Shown here: positions 1 to 8,760 of the stretch, one piece after another
Layout: the number at the start of each line of letters is the position of its first letter
Position numbering within the stretch: the first letter of the stretch is position 1
From: Burkholderiaceae bacterium
GTDB taxonomy: Bacteria; Pseudomonadota; Gammaproteobacteria; Burkholderiales; Burkholderiaceae_C
Assembly (NCBI GenBank): GCA_026125795.1
Contig: JAHCKM010000001.1
Coordinates: forward strand, 372,001-436,000
Direction of reading: 5' to 3'
Length of the DNA: 64,000 nt
Notes under the pieces: generated by a model
Database searches by the model: none
The model's input: only the letters and a program-made list of their open reading frames with translations
Told to the model about the DNA's origin: nothing
Position numbers and translations under genes: made by a program

Positions 1-858
1 CTGCATGTCGCTATCCCAGGCGCCCGGCGTGCCATGCAGGCTCAGGGCGTCGTCGTCCCGGGTCCAGTTCACGAGGTCGTTCGAGCTGGCGTGTCCGACT
101 CGATAGCCACGATCGGGATTTTTGCGGAAGTCGTCCGAGCGCCGATAACAGAAGAACATGTGGTAAGCATCGCCCACCTGGACCACCGTAGGCAATGCCT
201 GAGACTCGTCGCTGCCCAACCGGTCGGCGATGATCTGCCGGGCTTCTTCCTTGACCCAGTTGATCCCGTTTACCGATGTAGCGTGGCCGATCTTGTAGGT
301 GCGTTCGGGCGCACCGTCGGCCGAGAAGCGCTGCCAGCGCGTGCCGAAGATGTACCACATGTGGAAGGTGCCATCGATAGTTGCCACGAACCCGTCACCT
401 ACGAGGAACGGTTCGTGCAGGGAACTGCCGAGCACGGGTCCGGTGCCGACCCGCTGAAACGTGTTGCCGCCGTCGCGGCTGATGGCCAGGCCGATCGCGG
501 TTTCCACCGACACCGATCGTCGCCGGCTCCAGCCCGTGGTGTAGCCGTACACGAGATCACCGTACCGCACCACGTTCATCGGAAAGATGCCGTGCTCGTC
601 GAAGCAGCCCAGGCCGCCCGGTTCGATGGCCGCCCGCTCCGAGACGCGAAGAATGACGCGCAGATCCTTCGCAAAATCGACGAATGCGACGTGGCTCAGG
701 TACTTGCCGTTCGTTCGATCCACCGACCGGCAAGAGAAGTACACGCGCACGAAGTCATCGAACACCAGCGCCTGGGGCGACTGCGCGAACTGCGTGCAGC
801 CGTTGGGCAACCGATGCTGTGTCGGATCGAAAATGCAGCCGATCTTCTTCCACCGCAT
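1..858 (-). CDS. Beta-propeller glycosidase-like protein, copy 2 (3' end beyond window)
   Basis: An open frame of 286 codons runs from ATG at 858 off the left edge without a stop. It reads MRWKKIGCIFDP, then DDFVRVYFSCRS, ISRDGGNTF and HMFFCYRRS. These blocks align with the protein encoded just upstream (870-1832), so this is a tandem paralog missing about its last 35 residues. Repeated Asp/Trp-rich blades (SRDGG, HATS, WTRDD) are typical of five-bladed propellers of the GH43/GH32-like fold found in polysaccharide clusters. AAGGGG lies about 7 nt before the ATG. The start is 11 nt after the preceding stop, so it is in the same operon. Catalytic activity and substrate are unknown; a binding role is equally possible. 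Confidence 0.8.
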   Translation of the reverse strand, partial: MRWKKIGCIFDPTQHRLPNGCTQFAQSPQALVFDDFVRVYFSCRSVDRTNGKYLSHVAFVDFAKDLRVILRVSERAAIEPGGLGCFDEHGIFPMNVVRYGDLVYGYTTGWSRRRSVSVETAIGLAISRDGGNTFQRVGTGPVLGSSLHEPFLVGDGFVATIDGTFHMWYIFGTRWQRFSADGAPERTYKIGHATSVNGINWVKEEARQIIADRLGSDESQALPTVVQVGDAYHMFFCYRRSDDFRKNPDRGYRVGHASSNDLVNWTRDDDALSLHGTPGAWDSDMQ

Positions 859-869
859 TGCCGGCCCCT

Positions 870-1832
870 TCAACCCAGTGTTCCGTCGAGGACGGCCAAG
901 CCGAAACCCTCGCGGCCGACCTGATTGCCAAGGTAGGCTAGGTAAGTGGTGCCGTCGACCTCGAACACATGCGGATAGCTGATCATTTCAGAGTCCCAGC
1001 CCTGCTCCGAAACGTCGATGCCTGCTTTCGCATCGTCGCGCTGCCAATCCGTCAGGTTCGTACTCGACGCGTATCCGATGCGATAGCCCCTGTCCCGGCT
1101 GCGAAAGCCGGTGCTGTGGCGATAGCAGAAGAACATGTGGTATCGGCCATTCGCGAAATGGACGTCCGGGCTGGCCTGTGCCTCGTCTTCCTCGATGCGG
1201 CTCGGAATCAGATCCCGGTTTTCACGCTCCCAATGGATGCCGTCGGCCGACGACGCCATCCGGATTCTGTAGACGGGCTCCATGCGGCCGTCGGCCGGTT
1301 TCCACTTGCGCCCGGCGATGTACCACAGGAACCAACGGTCGCCGAACCGGCGCACCTTGGGACCGCTGACCACGAAAGGCTCGTCAGGCGAATACGGCAG
1401 CACCGGCCCGCGTCCGAGTTTGGCGAATGTTTTGCCGCCGTCGCGGCTGACAGCTGCGCCGATGGCGACATTGAAGGGCACCGATTCGCACCGCGTCCAA
1501 CCGCCGTAGTAGGCACGGACATCGGGGCCGTCACGAACGACTGACACGGGGTAGGTGCCGAATTCGTCGAACTCGCCCAAGCCGCCTAGCTCGAGGATTG
1601 GCCGAGCGGACACGCGGAGGATCCGAAACAGGTCAGCGCGGTCCAGGTCGACGAAGGCCGAGTAGCTTACGTACTCGCCGCGTGCATCGGCCGGCGGCCG
1701 ACACGAGAAGTAGACCCGCACGAAGTCTTCGTGCAGCAGCGTGGCTGGGGCCTGTGCGAATTCCTTCAGCCACGGACGGTGATCGACACCTTGCGGAGAA
1801 AAGACCTTGCCGAGCTTTCTCCAGAAGAACAT
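870..1832 (-). CDS. Beta-propeller glycosidase-like protein, copy 1
   Basis: A 320-residue protein starting MFFWRKLGKVF, with no signal peptide. Blade-like repeats include AAVSRDGGKTF near residue 130, a WYIAGRKW segment, RMASSADGIHWERE, YHMFFCYRHS and GYASSTNLTDW. The pattern matches uncharacterised glycosyl-hydrolase-like proteins that sit in O-antigen or EPS clusters beside WbqC and DegT proteins. It starts 3 nt after the wbqC-like stop and is followed 11 nt later by a paralog, so the pair arose by tandem duplication. A cytoplasmic place and a role in handling or modifying a sugar intermediate are inferred; the reaction is not known. Confidence 0.8.
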   Translation of the reverse strand: MFFWRKLGKVFSPQGVDHRPWLKEFAQAPATLLHEDFVRVYFSCRPPADARGEYVSYSAFVDLDRADLFRILRVSARPILELGGLGEFDEFGTYPVSVVRDGPDVRAYYGGWTRCESVPFNVAIGAAVSRDGGKTFAKLGRGPVLPYSPDEPFVVSGPKVRRFGDRWFLWYIAGRKWKPADGRMEPVYRIRMASSADGIHWERENRDLIPSRIEEDEAQASPDVHFANGRYHMFFCYRHSTGFRSRDRGYRIGYASSTNLTDWQRDDAKAGIDVSEQGWDSEMISYPHVFEVDGTTYLAYLGNQVGREGFGLAVLDGTLG

Positions 1833-1835
1833 GGC

Positions 1836-2534
1836 TCAGGCCAGCTCGTGGTGAGGAAGCAGCCGCGTGCGCACGGTCGGCAGCGGATTGAACATCAGCA
1901 CATCGATGATCGACAGCCAAGCGACGAACGGCTCGCCGAATTGCTCGTATTCATGCGGCCGGGATTCCAGGAACTTCAGGTCGACTCCTCGATTCTGGAA
2001 GAACTCGCGCGAGTACAGATCGACGCCGCCAATGGGGTTGACGTAGGTCGTGGCGCCGACCGCCCGGCAGATTGCCATCACCCTGTCCGCGTTCTTCAGC
2101 CCGTGGTCGCAATCGACATCGGACGAGACGCGGACCTCAGTTGGAATCCCGAGATGATCGCGGGTCTTTAGAAGCGCGTGATGCAGGAAGCGGAACAGAT
2201 TGCGCTCCGGATGGCGGACGACCTGCTCGACCAGCGCCAATGTGTCGTCGAAGTGGGGCGCACGTCGGTAGGCGCCGCGGAACTGGTTGAGCAACTTCTC
2301 GGGGTCGAAGTCCGCGGCCAGCGCTCGGTCGCGAATGTCGAGGTGGTCCGAGTCGCCCTTCAAGGGCAGAGAGAACATCACATCCTTGCCTGCGCGCAGC
2401 AGGCGGTTTCGGTTAATCCATCCCTTCTTCGTGTATTTGATGTTGTCGTAGATCACGAACAGATCCACCGACGCCAGCAACTGGAAGTAGCCGATGTAGG
2501 GAAAGAAGTACGGCTGCATGATCGCCACCCTCAC
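1836..2534 (-). CDS. WbqC-family protein
   Basis: A 232-residue WbqC-like protein. The GTG at 2534 gives the family's usual opening VRVAIMQPYFFPYIGYFQL and has GGAG 8 nt upstream; a longer frame to 2681 would overlap the preceding gene and has no family support. Later motifs are YDNIKYTKKGWINRNR and a C-terminal FGEPFVAWLSIIDVLMFN. WbqC proteins occur in O-antigen and glycolipid clusters next to sugar aminotransferases and have been proposed to acylate or aminoacylate amino sugars. Here the gene follows a DegT/VioA-like aminotransferase, which fits that idea (inference). It is cytoplasmic and sits in the same minus-strand operon as rmlBDAC. Confidence 0.85.
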   Translation of the reverse strand: MRVAIMQPYFFPYIGYFQLLASVDLFVIYDNIKYTKKGWINRNRLLRAGKDVMFSLPLKGDSDHLDIRDRALAADFDPEKLLNQFRGAYRRAPHFDDTLALVEQVVRHPERNLFRFLHHALLKTRDHLGIPTEVRVSSDVDCDHGLKNADRVMAICRAVGATTYVNPIGGVDLYSREFFQNRGVDLKFLESRPHEYEQFGEPFVAWLSIIDVLMFNPLPTVRTRLLPHHELA

Positions 2535-2577
2535 CGCGTCTTCTCCGCACGAAGGTGGCCTGTGGCATCGGGTTGCT

Positions 2578-3693
2578 TCATTTGGCGGAGGCGATGATCG
2601 TGCAGATCTCCTCGACGTCGCCGCTCGACAGGTCGGGGTAGATCGGCAGACACAGCACCTGCTGCGACGCCGCGGTGGCAACCGGCAGGTTGTTGCTGTT
2701 CGCGGAGGGCAGGCCGCGATACATCGGGAACTCCGAGATCAGCGGATAGAAGTAGCGCCGCGGGTTTATGCCGTGGTCCTTGAGGTGTTCGTTCAGTGCG
2801 TCGCGGCTCAGCGGGTAGTCGGGTTTGACCAGGATTGGAAAGTAGGCATGGTTGGCGCGCGATTCGCCTGCCGTGCCGAGACATTGAATGCCCTTGACGG
2901 CTCCGAGCCGGCCGCGATACAGCGCGTCGATCTCGCTGCGCCGCGCCAGTGCGCTGTCGAGATGCTTTAGCTGAAGCAGCCCCAGGGCTGCGTTGAACTC
3001 ACTCATCTTGCCGTTGATGCCCGGTGCCACCACGGTCGTCTCGCCAGCGTGGCCGAAGTTCTTGAGGCGGTCAATGCGCGCCTTGGTTCTGTCGTCCGGG
3101 CAGACAATTGCGCCGCCTTCGAATGTGTTGAAGACCTTGGTCGCGTGGAAGCTCAGCACCGACAGGTCACCGTGCGTCAGGATGCTGTCGCCGTTCCGCT
3201 CCACACCGAAGGCATGCGCTGCGTCATAGATCACTTTGAGGTTGTAGGCGTCGGCAATCTGTTGGATTCCTTCAGTGTCACAGGGATGGCCGTAGCAGTG
3301 AACGGGCATGATCGCTGTGGTCTGCGGCGTGATGGCAGCCTCGATCCTGCTGGGATCAAGATTCAATGTGTGCTCGTCGACATCGACGAAGACCGGCTTG
3401 ATGCCGTTCCATACGAGTGAATGAGCGGTCGCGACGAACGAGTAGGGCGTCGTGATGACTTCACCGGTGATCCTGAGTGATTGCAGCGCAGTTACCAGAG
3501 CGATCGTGCCGTTGCAGAACAGGGCGATGTGGTCCACGCCGAGGTACGCCTGGAGCGCGTGCTCCAGTCGCTCGTGGTATGGCCCACCGTTGGTAAGGAC
3601 GCGACGGTCCCAGATGTCCCTCAGATAGGGAATGAACTCGTCGAGCGGCGGCAGCTCCGGCTTCGTGACGTAGATCGGGCTGCTCTTACGCAT
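2578..3693 (-). CDS. DegT/DnrJ/EryC1/StrS sugar aminotransferase, VioA-like
   Basis: A 371-residue PLP-dependent sugar aminotransferase. The Schiff-base lysine is K186 in SFHATK, the PLP-contacting Asp is D157 in YDAAHAFG, and CNGTIAL near residue 60 begins the cofactor site. The opening (PPLDEFIPYLRDIWD, TNGGPYHERLE) and GEVITTPYSFVAT resemble VioA-type enzymes, which convert dTDP-4-keto-6-deoxyglucose to dTDP-4-amino-4,6-dideoxyglucose. RmlA and RmlB upstream in the same operon would supply that substrate, so the gene is a likely branch from dTDP-rhamnose synthesis. Whether C4 or C3 is aminated cannot be settled from sequence alone. It starts 18 nt after the MarR-like gene's stop. Confidence 0.88.
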   Translation of the reverse strand: MRKSSPIYVTKPELPPLDEFIPYLRDIWDRRVLTNGGPYHERLEHALQAYLGVDHIALFCNGTIALVTALQSLRITGEVITTPYSFVATAHSLVWNGIKPVFVDVDEHTLNLDPSRIEAAITPQTTAIMPVHCYGHPCDTEGIQQIADAYNLKVIYDAAHAFGVERNGDSILTHGDLSVLSFHATKVFNTFEGGAIVCPDDRTKARIDRLKNFGHAGETTVVAPGINGKMSEFNAALGLLQLKHLDSALARRSEIDALYRGRLGAVKGIQCLGTAGESRANHAYFPILVKPDYPLSRDALNEHLKDHGINPRRYFYPLISEFPMYRGLPSANSNNLPVATAASQQVLCLPIYPDLSSGDVEEICTIIASAK

Positions 3694-3711
3694 TGATCTT
3701 GCCCCTATTCA

Positions 3712-4086
3712 TCAATCGGTCGAGGCGGGGGTGCTCCGGCTCCTCACCTCGGCTCGGAGTTGCACAATCATGGCCTGCAGACGTTCGAATTCGACTTCCT
3801 TGCGCGCGAGAAAGCTGCGAGTCAAACGAAGCTTTTCTTTCACCCCCTTGGGTGTGAGCAGATACGAGTAGGCAAGCTTGTTGTCGTTGCGCCGAAAGTT
3901 CTGGATCTTCACCAGACCCTTGTCGAGCAACGCGTGCAGCACGTAGTGTGTCTTGCCGAGGCTCAATCCCAGCGCCCGCGACAGTTCCCGCTGGGAAAGC
4001 TCGGGGCGCCCCTCGAGCAGGCGCATGGCCTCCAGCGCCCGGGCCGTCTCGGCATCTGTGGGTTCAGGAGCGGTCATGGTGAGCAT
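3712..4086 (-). CDS. MarR-family EPS-associated transcriptional regulator
   Basis: About 124 residues with a winged helix: LSQRELSRALGLSLGKTHYVLHALLDKGLV is the helix-turn-helix, followed by a wing (KLAYSYLLTPKG) and a C-terminal helix (LARKEVEFERLQAMI) likely used for dimerisation. It matches the small MarR-like regulators found inside exopolysaccharide operons. The start is uncertain: ATG at 4086 or 4077, neither with a good ribosome-binding site; a longer frame reaches 4122. A perfect 15-bp palindrome abuts the 4086 start and is the obvious candidate operator for autoregulation. It lies between rmlC and the aminotransferase gene, so it could control the downstream half of the operon separately. 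Confidence 0.85.
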   Translation of the reverse strand: MLTMTAPEPTDAETARALEAMRLLEGRPELSQRELSRALGLSLGKTHYVLHALLDKGLVKIQNFRRNDNKLAYSYLLTPKGVKEKLRLTRSFLARKEVEFERLQAMIVQLRAEVRSRSTPASTD

Positions 4087-4101
4087 GTTCACGCGGTGAA
4101 C
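4087..4101. promoter_or_regulatory. Perfect palindrome, candidate MarR operator
   Basis: GTTCAC-GCG-GTGAAC is a perfect 6-bp dyad around a 3-bp centre, directly upstream of the regulator ATG at 4086. On the minus strand a TACACT -10-like hexamer lies 8 bp before it, with no convincing -35. Size, symmetry and position fit a dimeric winged-helix operator. No second copy was seen near wza, wecA or the aminotransferase gene. Binding is inference. Confidence 0.5.
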
Positions 4102-4149
4102 GCAGTGTAGTTGATTGGGCAACCTGCCCGCGGCCTCCGCAAGGCGCCT

Positions 4150-4701
4150 TCAGTCGAAAGCCAGCGCTTGCGCGAACGATGGCGCGTTGCGGTCCTTGTC
4201 GGTGAGCCGTATTGGCACCCCTGGATCCGGCCAGCCGATGGCCAGTTGCGGATCGTCCCATCGCACGGAACCTTCCGCGGCCGGCGCGTAGTAGTCCGTC
4301 GTCTTATAGAGGAAGTCTGCCGCCTCGCTCAACACCAGAAAGCCGTGAGCAAATCCCGTCGGAATCCAGAGTTGCCGATGCTCGGAGGCGGTGAGGTCAG
4401 TGCCTGCCCACCGGCCGAACGTGGCACTGCCGCGTCGCATGTCCACGGCCACGTCAAACACGCGGCCACTGACCACGCGTACGAGCTTGCCCTGCGCGTA
4501 CGGCGGCAGCTGATAGTGCAGCCCGCGTAGCACGCCGCGGTGGGATCGAGAGTGGTTGTCCTGCACGAATCTCACGTGGTCCCCGACGGCTTCGTCGAAC
4601 GCGCGCTGGTTGAAGCTCTCGAGGAAGAAGCCGCGTTCGTCGCCGAAGACCTTGGGCTCCAGGATCAACACGCCGGGCAACGAGGTGGGTACGACGTGCA
4701 T
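4150..4701 (-). CDS. rfbC: dTDP-4-dehydrorhamnose 3,5-epimerase
   Basis: RmlC, 183 residues, epimerises C3 and C5 of dTDP-4-keto-6-deoxyglucose, the third step to dTDP-L-rhamnose. The cupin core is clear: FGDERGFFLESF, DNHSRSHRGVLRGLHYQ with catalytic H62, K72 after the PPYAQG turn, WIPTGFAHGF with H119, and Tyr132 in FLYKTTDYY. The length is normal for the family. The ATG overlaps the rmlA stop by one base (TGATG), so it is translationally coupled. Gene order here is rmlB-D-A-C. The enzyme is a cytoplasmic dimer. Confidence 0.96.
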   Translation of the reverse strand: MHVVPTSLPGVLILEPKVFGDERGFFLESFNQRAFDEAVGDHVRFVQDNHSRSHRGVLRGLHYQLPPYAQGKLVRVVSGRVFDVAVDMRRGSATFGRWAGTDLTASEHRQLWIPTGFAHGFLVLSEAADFLYKTTDYYAPAAEGSVRWDDPQLAIGWPDPGVPIRLTDKDRNAPSFAQALAFD

Positions 4702-5594
4702 CAGTAGCTTCTATCGGACAGCAGTCTCAGCAAGTACTGCCCGTAGCCATTCTTTGCCAGTGAGGTGGCCAATGCTTCCAGTTGCGCTGCGTCGATCCAC
4801 CCGCTGCGATAGGCCACCTCTTCGGGGCATGACACCTTGAGGGCCTGGCGCCTTTCGAGCGTGGCGATGAACTGGCCTGCCTCGAGCAGGCTGTCGTGCG
4901 TGCCGGTGTCCAGCCAAGCGTAGCCACGGCCCATGATCTCCACGTCGAGTTGCGCCCGCTCGAGGTACTTTGCGTTCACCTCGGTGATCTCGAGTTCTCC
5001 GCGCGCGCTGGGCTTGGTCGACGCAGCAATGTCGCACACCTGTTCGTCGTAGAAATACAGCCCGGTGACGGCGTAGTTGCTCTTCGGCACCTTGGGTTTT
5101 TCCTCGATCGACAGAGCCCGGCAGCGATCGTCGAACGCCACCACACCGTAGCGCTCGGGGTCGCTCACGTGGTACGCAAAGATAGTGGCCCCATTCGGGC
5201 GCTCGTCTGCGCGCCTGAGCAGCGCCTGCAGGTCGTGCCCATAGAAGATGTTATCGCCGAGCACCAGCGCGCTCGGCTGACCATTGACGAATCGCCGGCC
5301 AAGGATGAACGCATGTGCCAGCCCATCAGGGCTCGGCTGCACGCAGTAGCTCAGATTCAGACCCCACTGGCTGCCGTCGCCCAGCAGCGCCTCGAACCTA
5401 GGCGTGTCTTGCGGCGTGCTGATGAGCAGGATGTCGCGGATGCCCGCCAGCATCAAGGTGCTCAGCGGGTAGTACACCATCGGCTTGTCGTACACCGGCA
5501 GCAGCTGTTTGCTCACCGCCAGCGTGGCCGGGTGTAGTCGCGTGCCCGAGCCGCCGGCGAGGATGATGCCCTTGCGTGGCGTGGTGTCGCTCAT
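4701..5594 (-). CDS. rfbA: Glucose-1-phosphate thymidylyltransferase
   Basis: RmlA, 297 residues, makes dTDP-glucose from glucose-1-phosphate and dTTP, the entry step for dTDP-rhamnose and dTDP-amino sugars. The nucleotide-binding signature LAGGSGTRL (residues 12-20) is followed by [12 protein letters not shown]. Metal and sugar-phosphate residues lie in LGDNIFYG (D114) and in [13 protein letters not shown]. Length and start ([15 protein letters not shown]) agree with the family. It begins 7 nt after the rmlD stop and its own stop overlaps rmlC. Product feedback by dTDP-rhamnose is known for the family. Confidence 0.96.
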   Translation of the reverse strand: MSDTTPRKGIILAGGSGTRLHPATLAVSKQLLPVYDKPMVYYPLSTLMLAGIRDILLISTPQDTPRFEALLGDGSQWGLNLSYCVQPSPDGLAHAFILGRRFVNGQPSALVLGDNIFYGHDLQALLRRADERPNGATIFAYHVSDPERYGVVAFDDRCRALSIEEKPKVPKSNYAVTGLYFYDEQVCDIAASTKPSARGELEITEVNAKYLERAQLDVEIMGRGYAWLDTGTHDSLLEAGQFIATLERRQALKVSCPEEVAYRSGWIDAAQLEALATSLAKNGYGQYLLRLLSDRSY

Positions 5595-5601
5595 GTCGGT
5601 G

Positions 5602-6498
5602 TCAGGGGCCTTGGATCTCGGTGAGCATACGCAGCACGCCGCTGCGCCAATGCGGCATTGTCAGACCAAAGCTATGCTGCAAACGGCTGCAATCCAGTCG
5701 CGAGTTCAGAGGCCGGCGTGCCGCAGTGGGGTACGCGCTCGACAGCACGGGCTTCACGCGATCATGCGGCACCCGGATGGCATAGCCTTGCCGGCGCGCC
5801 CACTCGATCACGAACTGCGCGTAGCCATGCCAGCTGGTTTTGCTCGCTGCCGCGGCATGATAGGTGCCGGCCAGACCCGGCGTTTGGATCGAGGCGCGCA
5901 GTGCGTGGGCCGTCACGTCGGCCAGCAGATCGGCACCTGTCGGGGCGCCCACCTGATCGGACACCACATTGAGCTCGTCGCGCTCATGGGCGAGCTTCAG
6001 CATCGTGCGCGCAAAGTTGCCACCGCGCGCCGCGTAGACCCAACTCGTGCGCAGGATCAGGTGGCGACAGCCGCTCGCGCGCACCAGGGTCTCCCCTTCA
6101 AGCTTGCTGCGGCCGTACACGCTGAGCGGGCCAGTGGCATCTTCTTCTTGCCAGGGCCGCTCGCCGCTGCCGTCGAACACGTAGTCGGTGCTGTAGTGCA
6201 CGAGCCAGGCGTTCAGCGCGGCCGCTTCGCGCGCAAGGACGCCGGGTGCCTCTGCGTTGATCGTGTGTGCAAGCTCTGGCTCGATTTCGGCCTTATCCAC
6301 GGCAGTGTGGGCGGCCGCATTCACGATGACATCGGGTCGCAGCGTGCGCACGGTCGGGGCCAGCGACTCGGGGCGGGTGAAGTCGGCGGCATGCTCGCGG
6401 CTGTCGAAATCCAGCGCCACCAGCTCGCCCAGCACAGCGAGCGAGCGCTGCAACTCCCAGCCCACCTGGCCGTTGCAGCCGAACAGCACGATCTTCAT
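5602..6498 (-). CDS. rfbD: dTDP-4-dehydrorhamnose reductase
   Basis: RmlD, 298 residues, NAD(P)H-dependent reduction of the 4-keto sugar to dTDP-L-rhamnose. The Rossmann motif GCNGQVG is at residues 7-13, followed by STDYVFDG (103-110) and the SDR pair Y128-x3-K132 in YGRSK. The ATG at 6498 gives the standard N-terminus MKIVLFG and forms an ATGA overlap with the rmlB stop; a longer frame to 6537 would intrude into rmlB and is not supported. It is coupled with rmlB and rmlA. Confidence 0.96.
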   Translation of the reverse strand: MKIVLFGCNGQVGWELQRSLAVLGELVALDFDSREHAADFTRPESLAPTVRTLRPDVIVNAAAHTAVDKAEIEPELAHTINAEAPGVLAREAAALNAWLVHYSTDYVFDGSGERPWQEEDATGPLSVYGRSKLEGETLVRASGCRHLILRTSWVYAARGGNFARTMLKLAHERDELNVVSDQVGAPTGADLLADVTAHALRASIQTPGLAGTYHAAAASKTSWHGYAQFVIEWARRQGYAIRVPHDRVKPVLSSAYPTAARRPLNSRLDCSRLQHSFGLTMPHWRSGVLRMLTEIQGP

Positions 6499-7568
6499 GG
6501 TGTGGCCGCCGGCGCGCCGTAATGCCGCCGCACCCACGCGCGGTACTCACCAGACTGCACACGCGCCACCCAGGGCCCATGGTCAAGATACCACTGCACG
6601 GTCTTGCGAATGCCGGTGTCCAACGTCTCGGCCGGGCGCCACCCGAGCTCGCGCTCGATCTTGCGCGCGTCGATCGCGTAGCGCCGGTCGTGGCCGGGGC
6701 GGTCGGTCACAAAGGTGATCAGGCGCTCGTGAGGACCGCCGGAATCCGGCCGCAGTTCGTTGAGCAACGTGCACACTGTCTGCACGATCCGACGGTTGGG
6801 CATCTCGTTCCAGCCGCCGATGTTGTACGTCTCGCCGATCCGACCGCCGGCCAGCACGGCACGGATGCCGCTGCAGTGGTCGCGCACATACAACCAGTCG
6901 CGCACGTTCATGCCGTCGCCGTAGATCGGCAGCGGTTTGCCTGCCAGCGCGTTCACGATCATCAGCGGGATCAGCTTCTCGGGAAACTGATAGGGCCCGT
7001 AGTTGTTGGAACAGTTGGTGGTGAGCACCGGCAACCCGTAGGTGTGGTGCCAGGCGCGCACCAGATGGTCGCTCGCAGCCTTGCTGGCGGAGTACGGGCT
7101 GTTGGGCTCGTAGCCGTGCGCCTCCGTGAACGCGGGCGCGTTAGCCGCCAGGCTGCCGTACACCTCGTCGGTGCTGACGTGCAGGAAACGAAAGGCCTCG
7201 CGCTCGCTACCGGAGAGCATGCGCCAGAAACCGAGCGCAGCCTCCAACAGGTGGAACGTGCCCTCGATGTTGGTGCGTACGAATGCGGCGGGGCCGTGGA
7301 TGCTGCGGTCCACGTGGCTCTCGGCGGCAAAGTGCACCACGGCGCGTGGCCGGTACTCGGTGAACACCTTGTCCAGCAGGGCACGGTCGCATATATCGCC
7401 TTGCACGAAGCGGTGGCGCGCGTCTCCGTGCAGGCCGTCCAGGTTCTCCAAGTTGCCAGCGTAGGTGAGGACGTCGAGGTTGACGATCGGCTCGTCGCGC
7501 TGTGCCAGCCAATCGAGCACGAAGTTGCTGCCGATGAAGCCGGCGCCGCCGGTCACGAGTAGGGTCAT
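6495..7568 (-). CDS. rfbB: dTDP-glucose 4,6-dehydratase
   Basis: RmlB, 357 residues, an extended SDR that converts dTDP-glucose to dTDP-4-keto-6-deoxyglucose. The NAD-binding GGAGFIG is at residues 7-13, the catalytic T133-D134-E135 lies in STDEVYG, and Y159-x3-K163 in [16 protein letters not shown] is the family signature. The ATG at 7568 gives [13 protein letters not shown]; the longer frame to 7643 would overlap wzz. It starts 16 nt after the wzz stop. Its product is the branch point between rhamnose and the amino sugar expected from the aminotransferase at 2578-3693. Confidence 0.96.
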   Translation of the reverse strand: MTLLVTGGAGFIGSNFVLDWLAQRDEPIVNLDVLTYAGNLENLDGLHGDARHRFVQGDICDRALLDKVFTEYRPRAVVHFAAESHVDRSIHGPAAFVRTNIEGTFHLLEAALGFWRMLSGSEREAFRFLHVSTDEVYGSLAANAPAFTEAHGYEPNSPYSASKAASDHLVRAWHHTYGLPVLTTNCSNNYGPYQFPEKLIPLMIVNALAGKPLPIYGDGMNVRDWLYVRDHCSGIRAVLAGGRIGETYNIGGWNEMPNRRIVQTVCTLLNELRPDSGGPHERLITFVTDRPGHDRRYAIDARKIERELGWRPAETLDTGIRKTVQWYLDHGPWVARVQSGEYRAWVRRHYGAPAATP

Positions 7569-7584
7569 GCGTGGCGTCCCTGTG

Positions 7585-8757
7585 TCACGCGGCAGGTGAG
7601 GAGGGCAACCCGTCGACCCGCGTGCGCTGCTGCCGTCCCGCATGGCGCATCAGCACCACCATGGCTAGCAGCAGCGCGGCGACCAACGTGGCCGCTACCG
7701 TAATGACTGCGCGCTTGGGCTTGCTCTTGCGCTCCGGTGGCGAAGCGGGATCGACCACCTGGATCAACGCGCCCTCGCGGCTTTCGTCCACGCGCGCCAG
7801 TTCGTACTGGCGCGCCATCAGGTCAAACAGCGTCTCCTGGTACTTGAACTCGCGGTATTTGCCCACGTAGTCGGGGCCGGCATTCACATCGCTGGCTTGT
7901 TCGAGGCGCGCAAGCTGGCTGCGCAGCGCGCCCAGCGTGGCCTGTTGTTGCCGCACCTCGGGTGTGTCGTCAGCCAGATTGCCGCGCATGGTTTGCAGCC
8001 GCACCTCGGCGGAGGTGACTTCGGCACGCAGCCGTGCGTAGCCCTCGGCAGCGGCCTTCGGTTCAGCCTTGATAGCACCCTGGCTAAAGCCGCTGGCCTG
8101 CAACGCCAACTGTGCCGCGGTGAGCCTGTCCTTCGTTTGCTGCAATTGATGCTCGAAGAACATGCGGCGCTGCTGCGCCTCGCTGACGGCGATGGTGCCG
8201 GTCATGCGCCGCAACTCGTCGACATAGCGGTTGGCAATGTCGGCCGCGCGCTGCGGGCTTTCGTCGTCGACCTCCACCGTGATCAGCCCGTCCTTCCTGC
8301 CCACGGCAATGTGCACGTTGCTGCGCAGCTCCTTGCGGGCGTCCATTCGGAACTCTTCGTCGTAGACCTCCATCAGCTTGAACTGATCGATGATCCGGTC
8401 GGAGACTGTCACGCTCAGCATTAGCGCCACGTACTGCTCAGCCGGCGTGCGCACTCCGCCAACCGCGCCGCCCACCAGTCCCGCCAGCGGCCCCAGCTGC
8501 GACAGCACCGATGCCGCTGCGCTTTGTTGCTGCTGCGGCGGAAGGAACGCGGTGGCCGCGGTGTAGCTGGGTGTGATCACGAAGGTGGTGACGCCCAACG
8601 CCACCAAGCCGGCTGCCAGGGGCACCGCAATCAACAGCTTCAGGTGCTGACCGAGCAGCGCCGCGGCCTCGAACAGGCCAATGCCGTCGTCGTCATCGTC
8701 GTCGTAGACGCCGGCCTCTGGCTGCTGCAATTGGCGGGTGGGCAGATCGTCGCGCAT
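7585..8757 (-). CDS. Wzz-type chain-length determinant / polysaccharide co-polymerase
   Basis: A 390-residue inner-membrane protein with the PCP layout. A cytoplasmic N-terminus carries an unusual run of six Asp (residues 19-24). TM1 is at about 41-61 ([15 protein letters not shown]), then a long helical periplasmic domain rich in Gln, Ala and Arg, and TM2 at about 357-377 ([19 protein letters not shown]). A Pro-rich [13 protein letters not shown] precedes TM2, as in Wzz proteins. No tyrosine-kinase domain is fused. It regulates chain length during polymerisation or export. It starts 3 nt after the wza stop, so the pair is co-translated. Confidence 0.9.
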   Translation of the reverse strand: MRDDLPTRQLQQPEAGVYDDDDDDGIGLFEAAALLGQHLKLLIAVPLAAGLVALGVTTFVITPSYTAATAFLPPQQQQSAAASVLSQLGPLAGLVGGAVGGVRTPAEQYVALMLSVTVSDRIIDQFKLMEVYDEEFRMDARKELRSNVHIAVGRKDGLITVEVDDESPQRAADIANRYVDELRRMTGTIAVSEAQQRRMFFEHQLQQTKDRLTAAQLALQASGFSQGAIKAEPKAAAEGYARLRAEVTSAEVRLQTMRGNLADDTPEVRQQQATLGALRSQLARLEQASDVNAGPDYVGKYREFKYQETLFDLMARQYELARVDESREGALIQVVDPASPPERKSKPKRAVITVAATLVAALLLAMVVLMRHAGRQQRTRVDGLPSSPAA

Positions 8758-8760
8758 GGC

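Noticed and set aside
870-1832. Frameshifted single gene made of the two propeller frames
   Set aside because: Each frame has its own start, ribosome-binding region and full set of aligned blocks; they are tandem paralogs.
8680-8705. Run of Asp codons in wzz as a phase-variable tract
   Set aside because: The codons are mixed GAC/GAT and only six in a row; too short and too varied to suggest slippage control.
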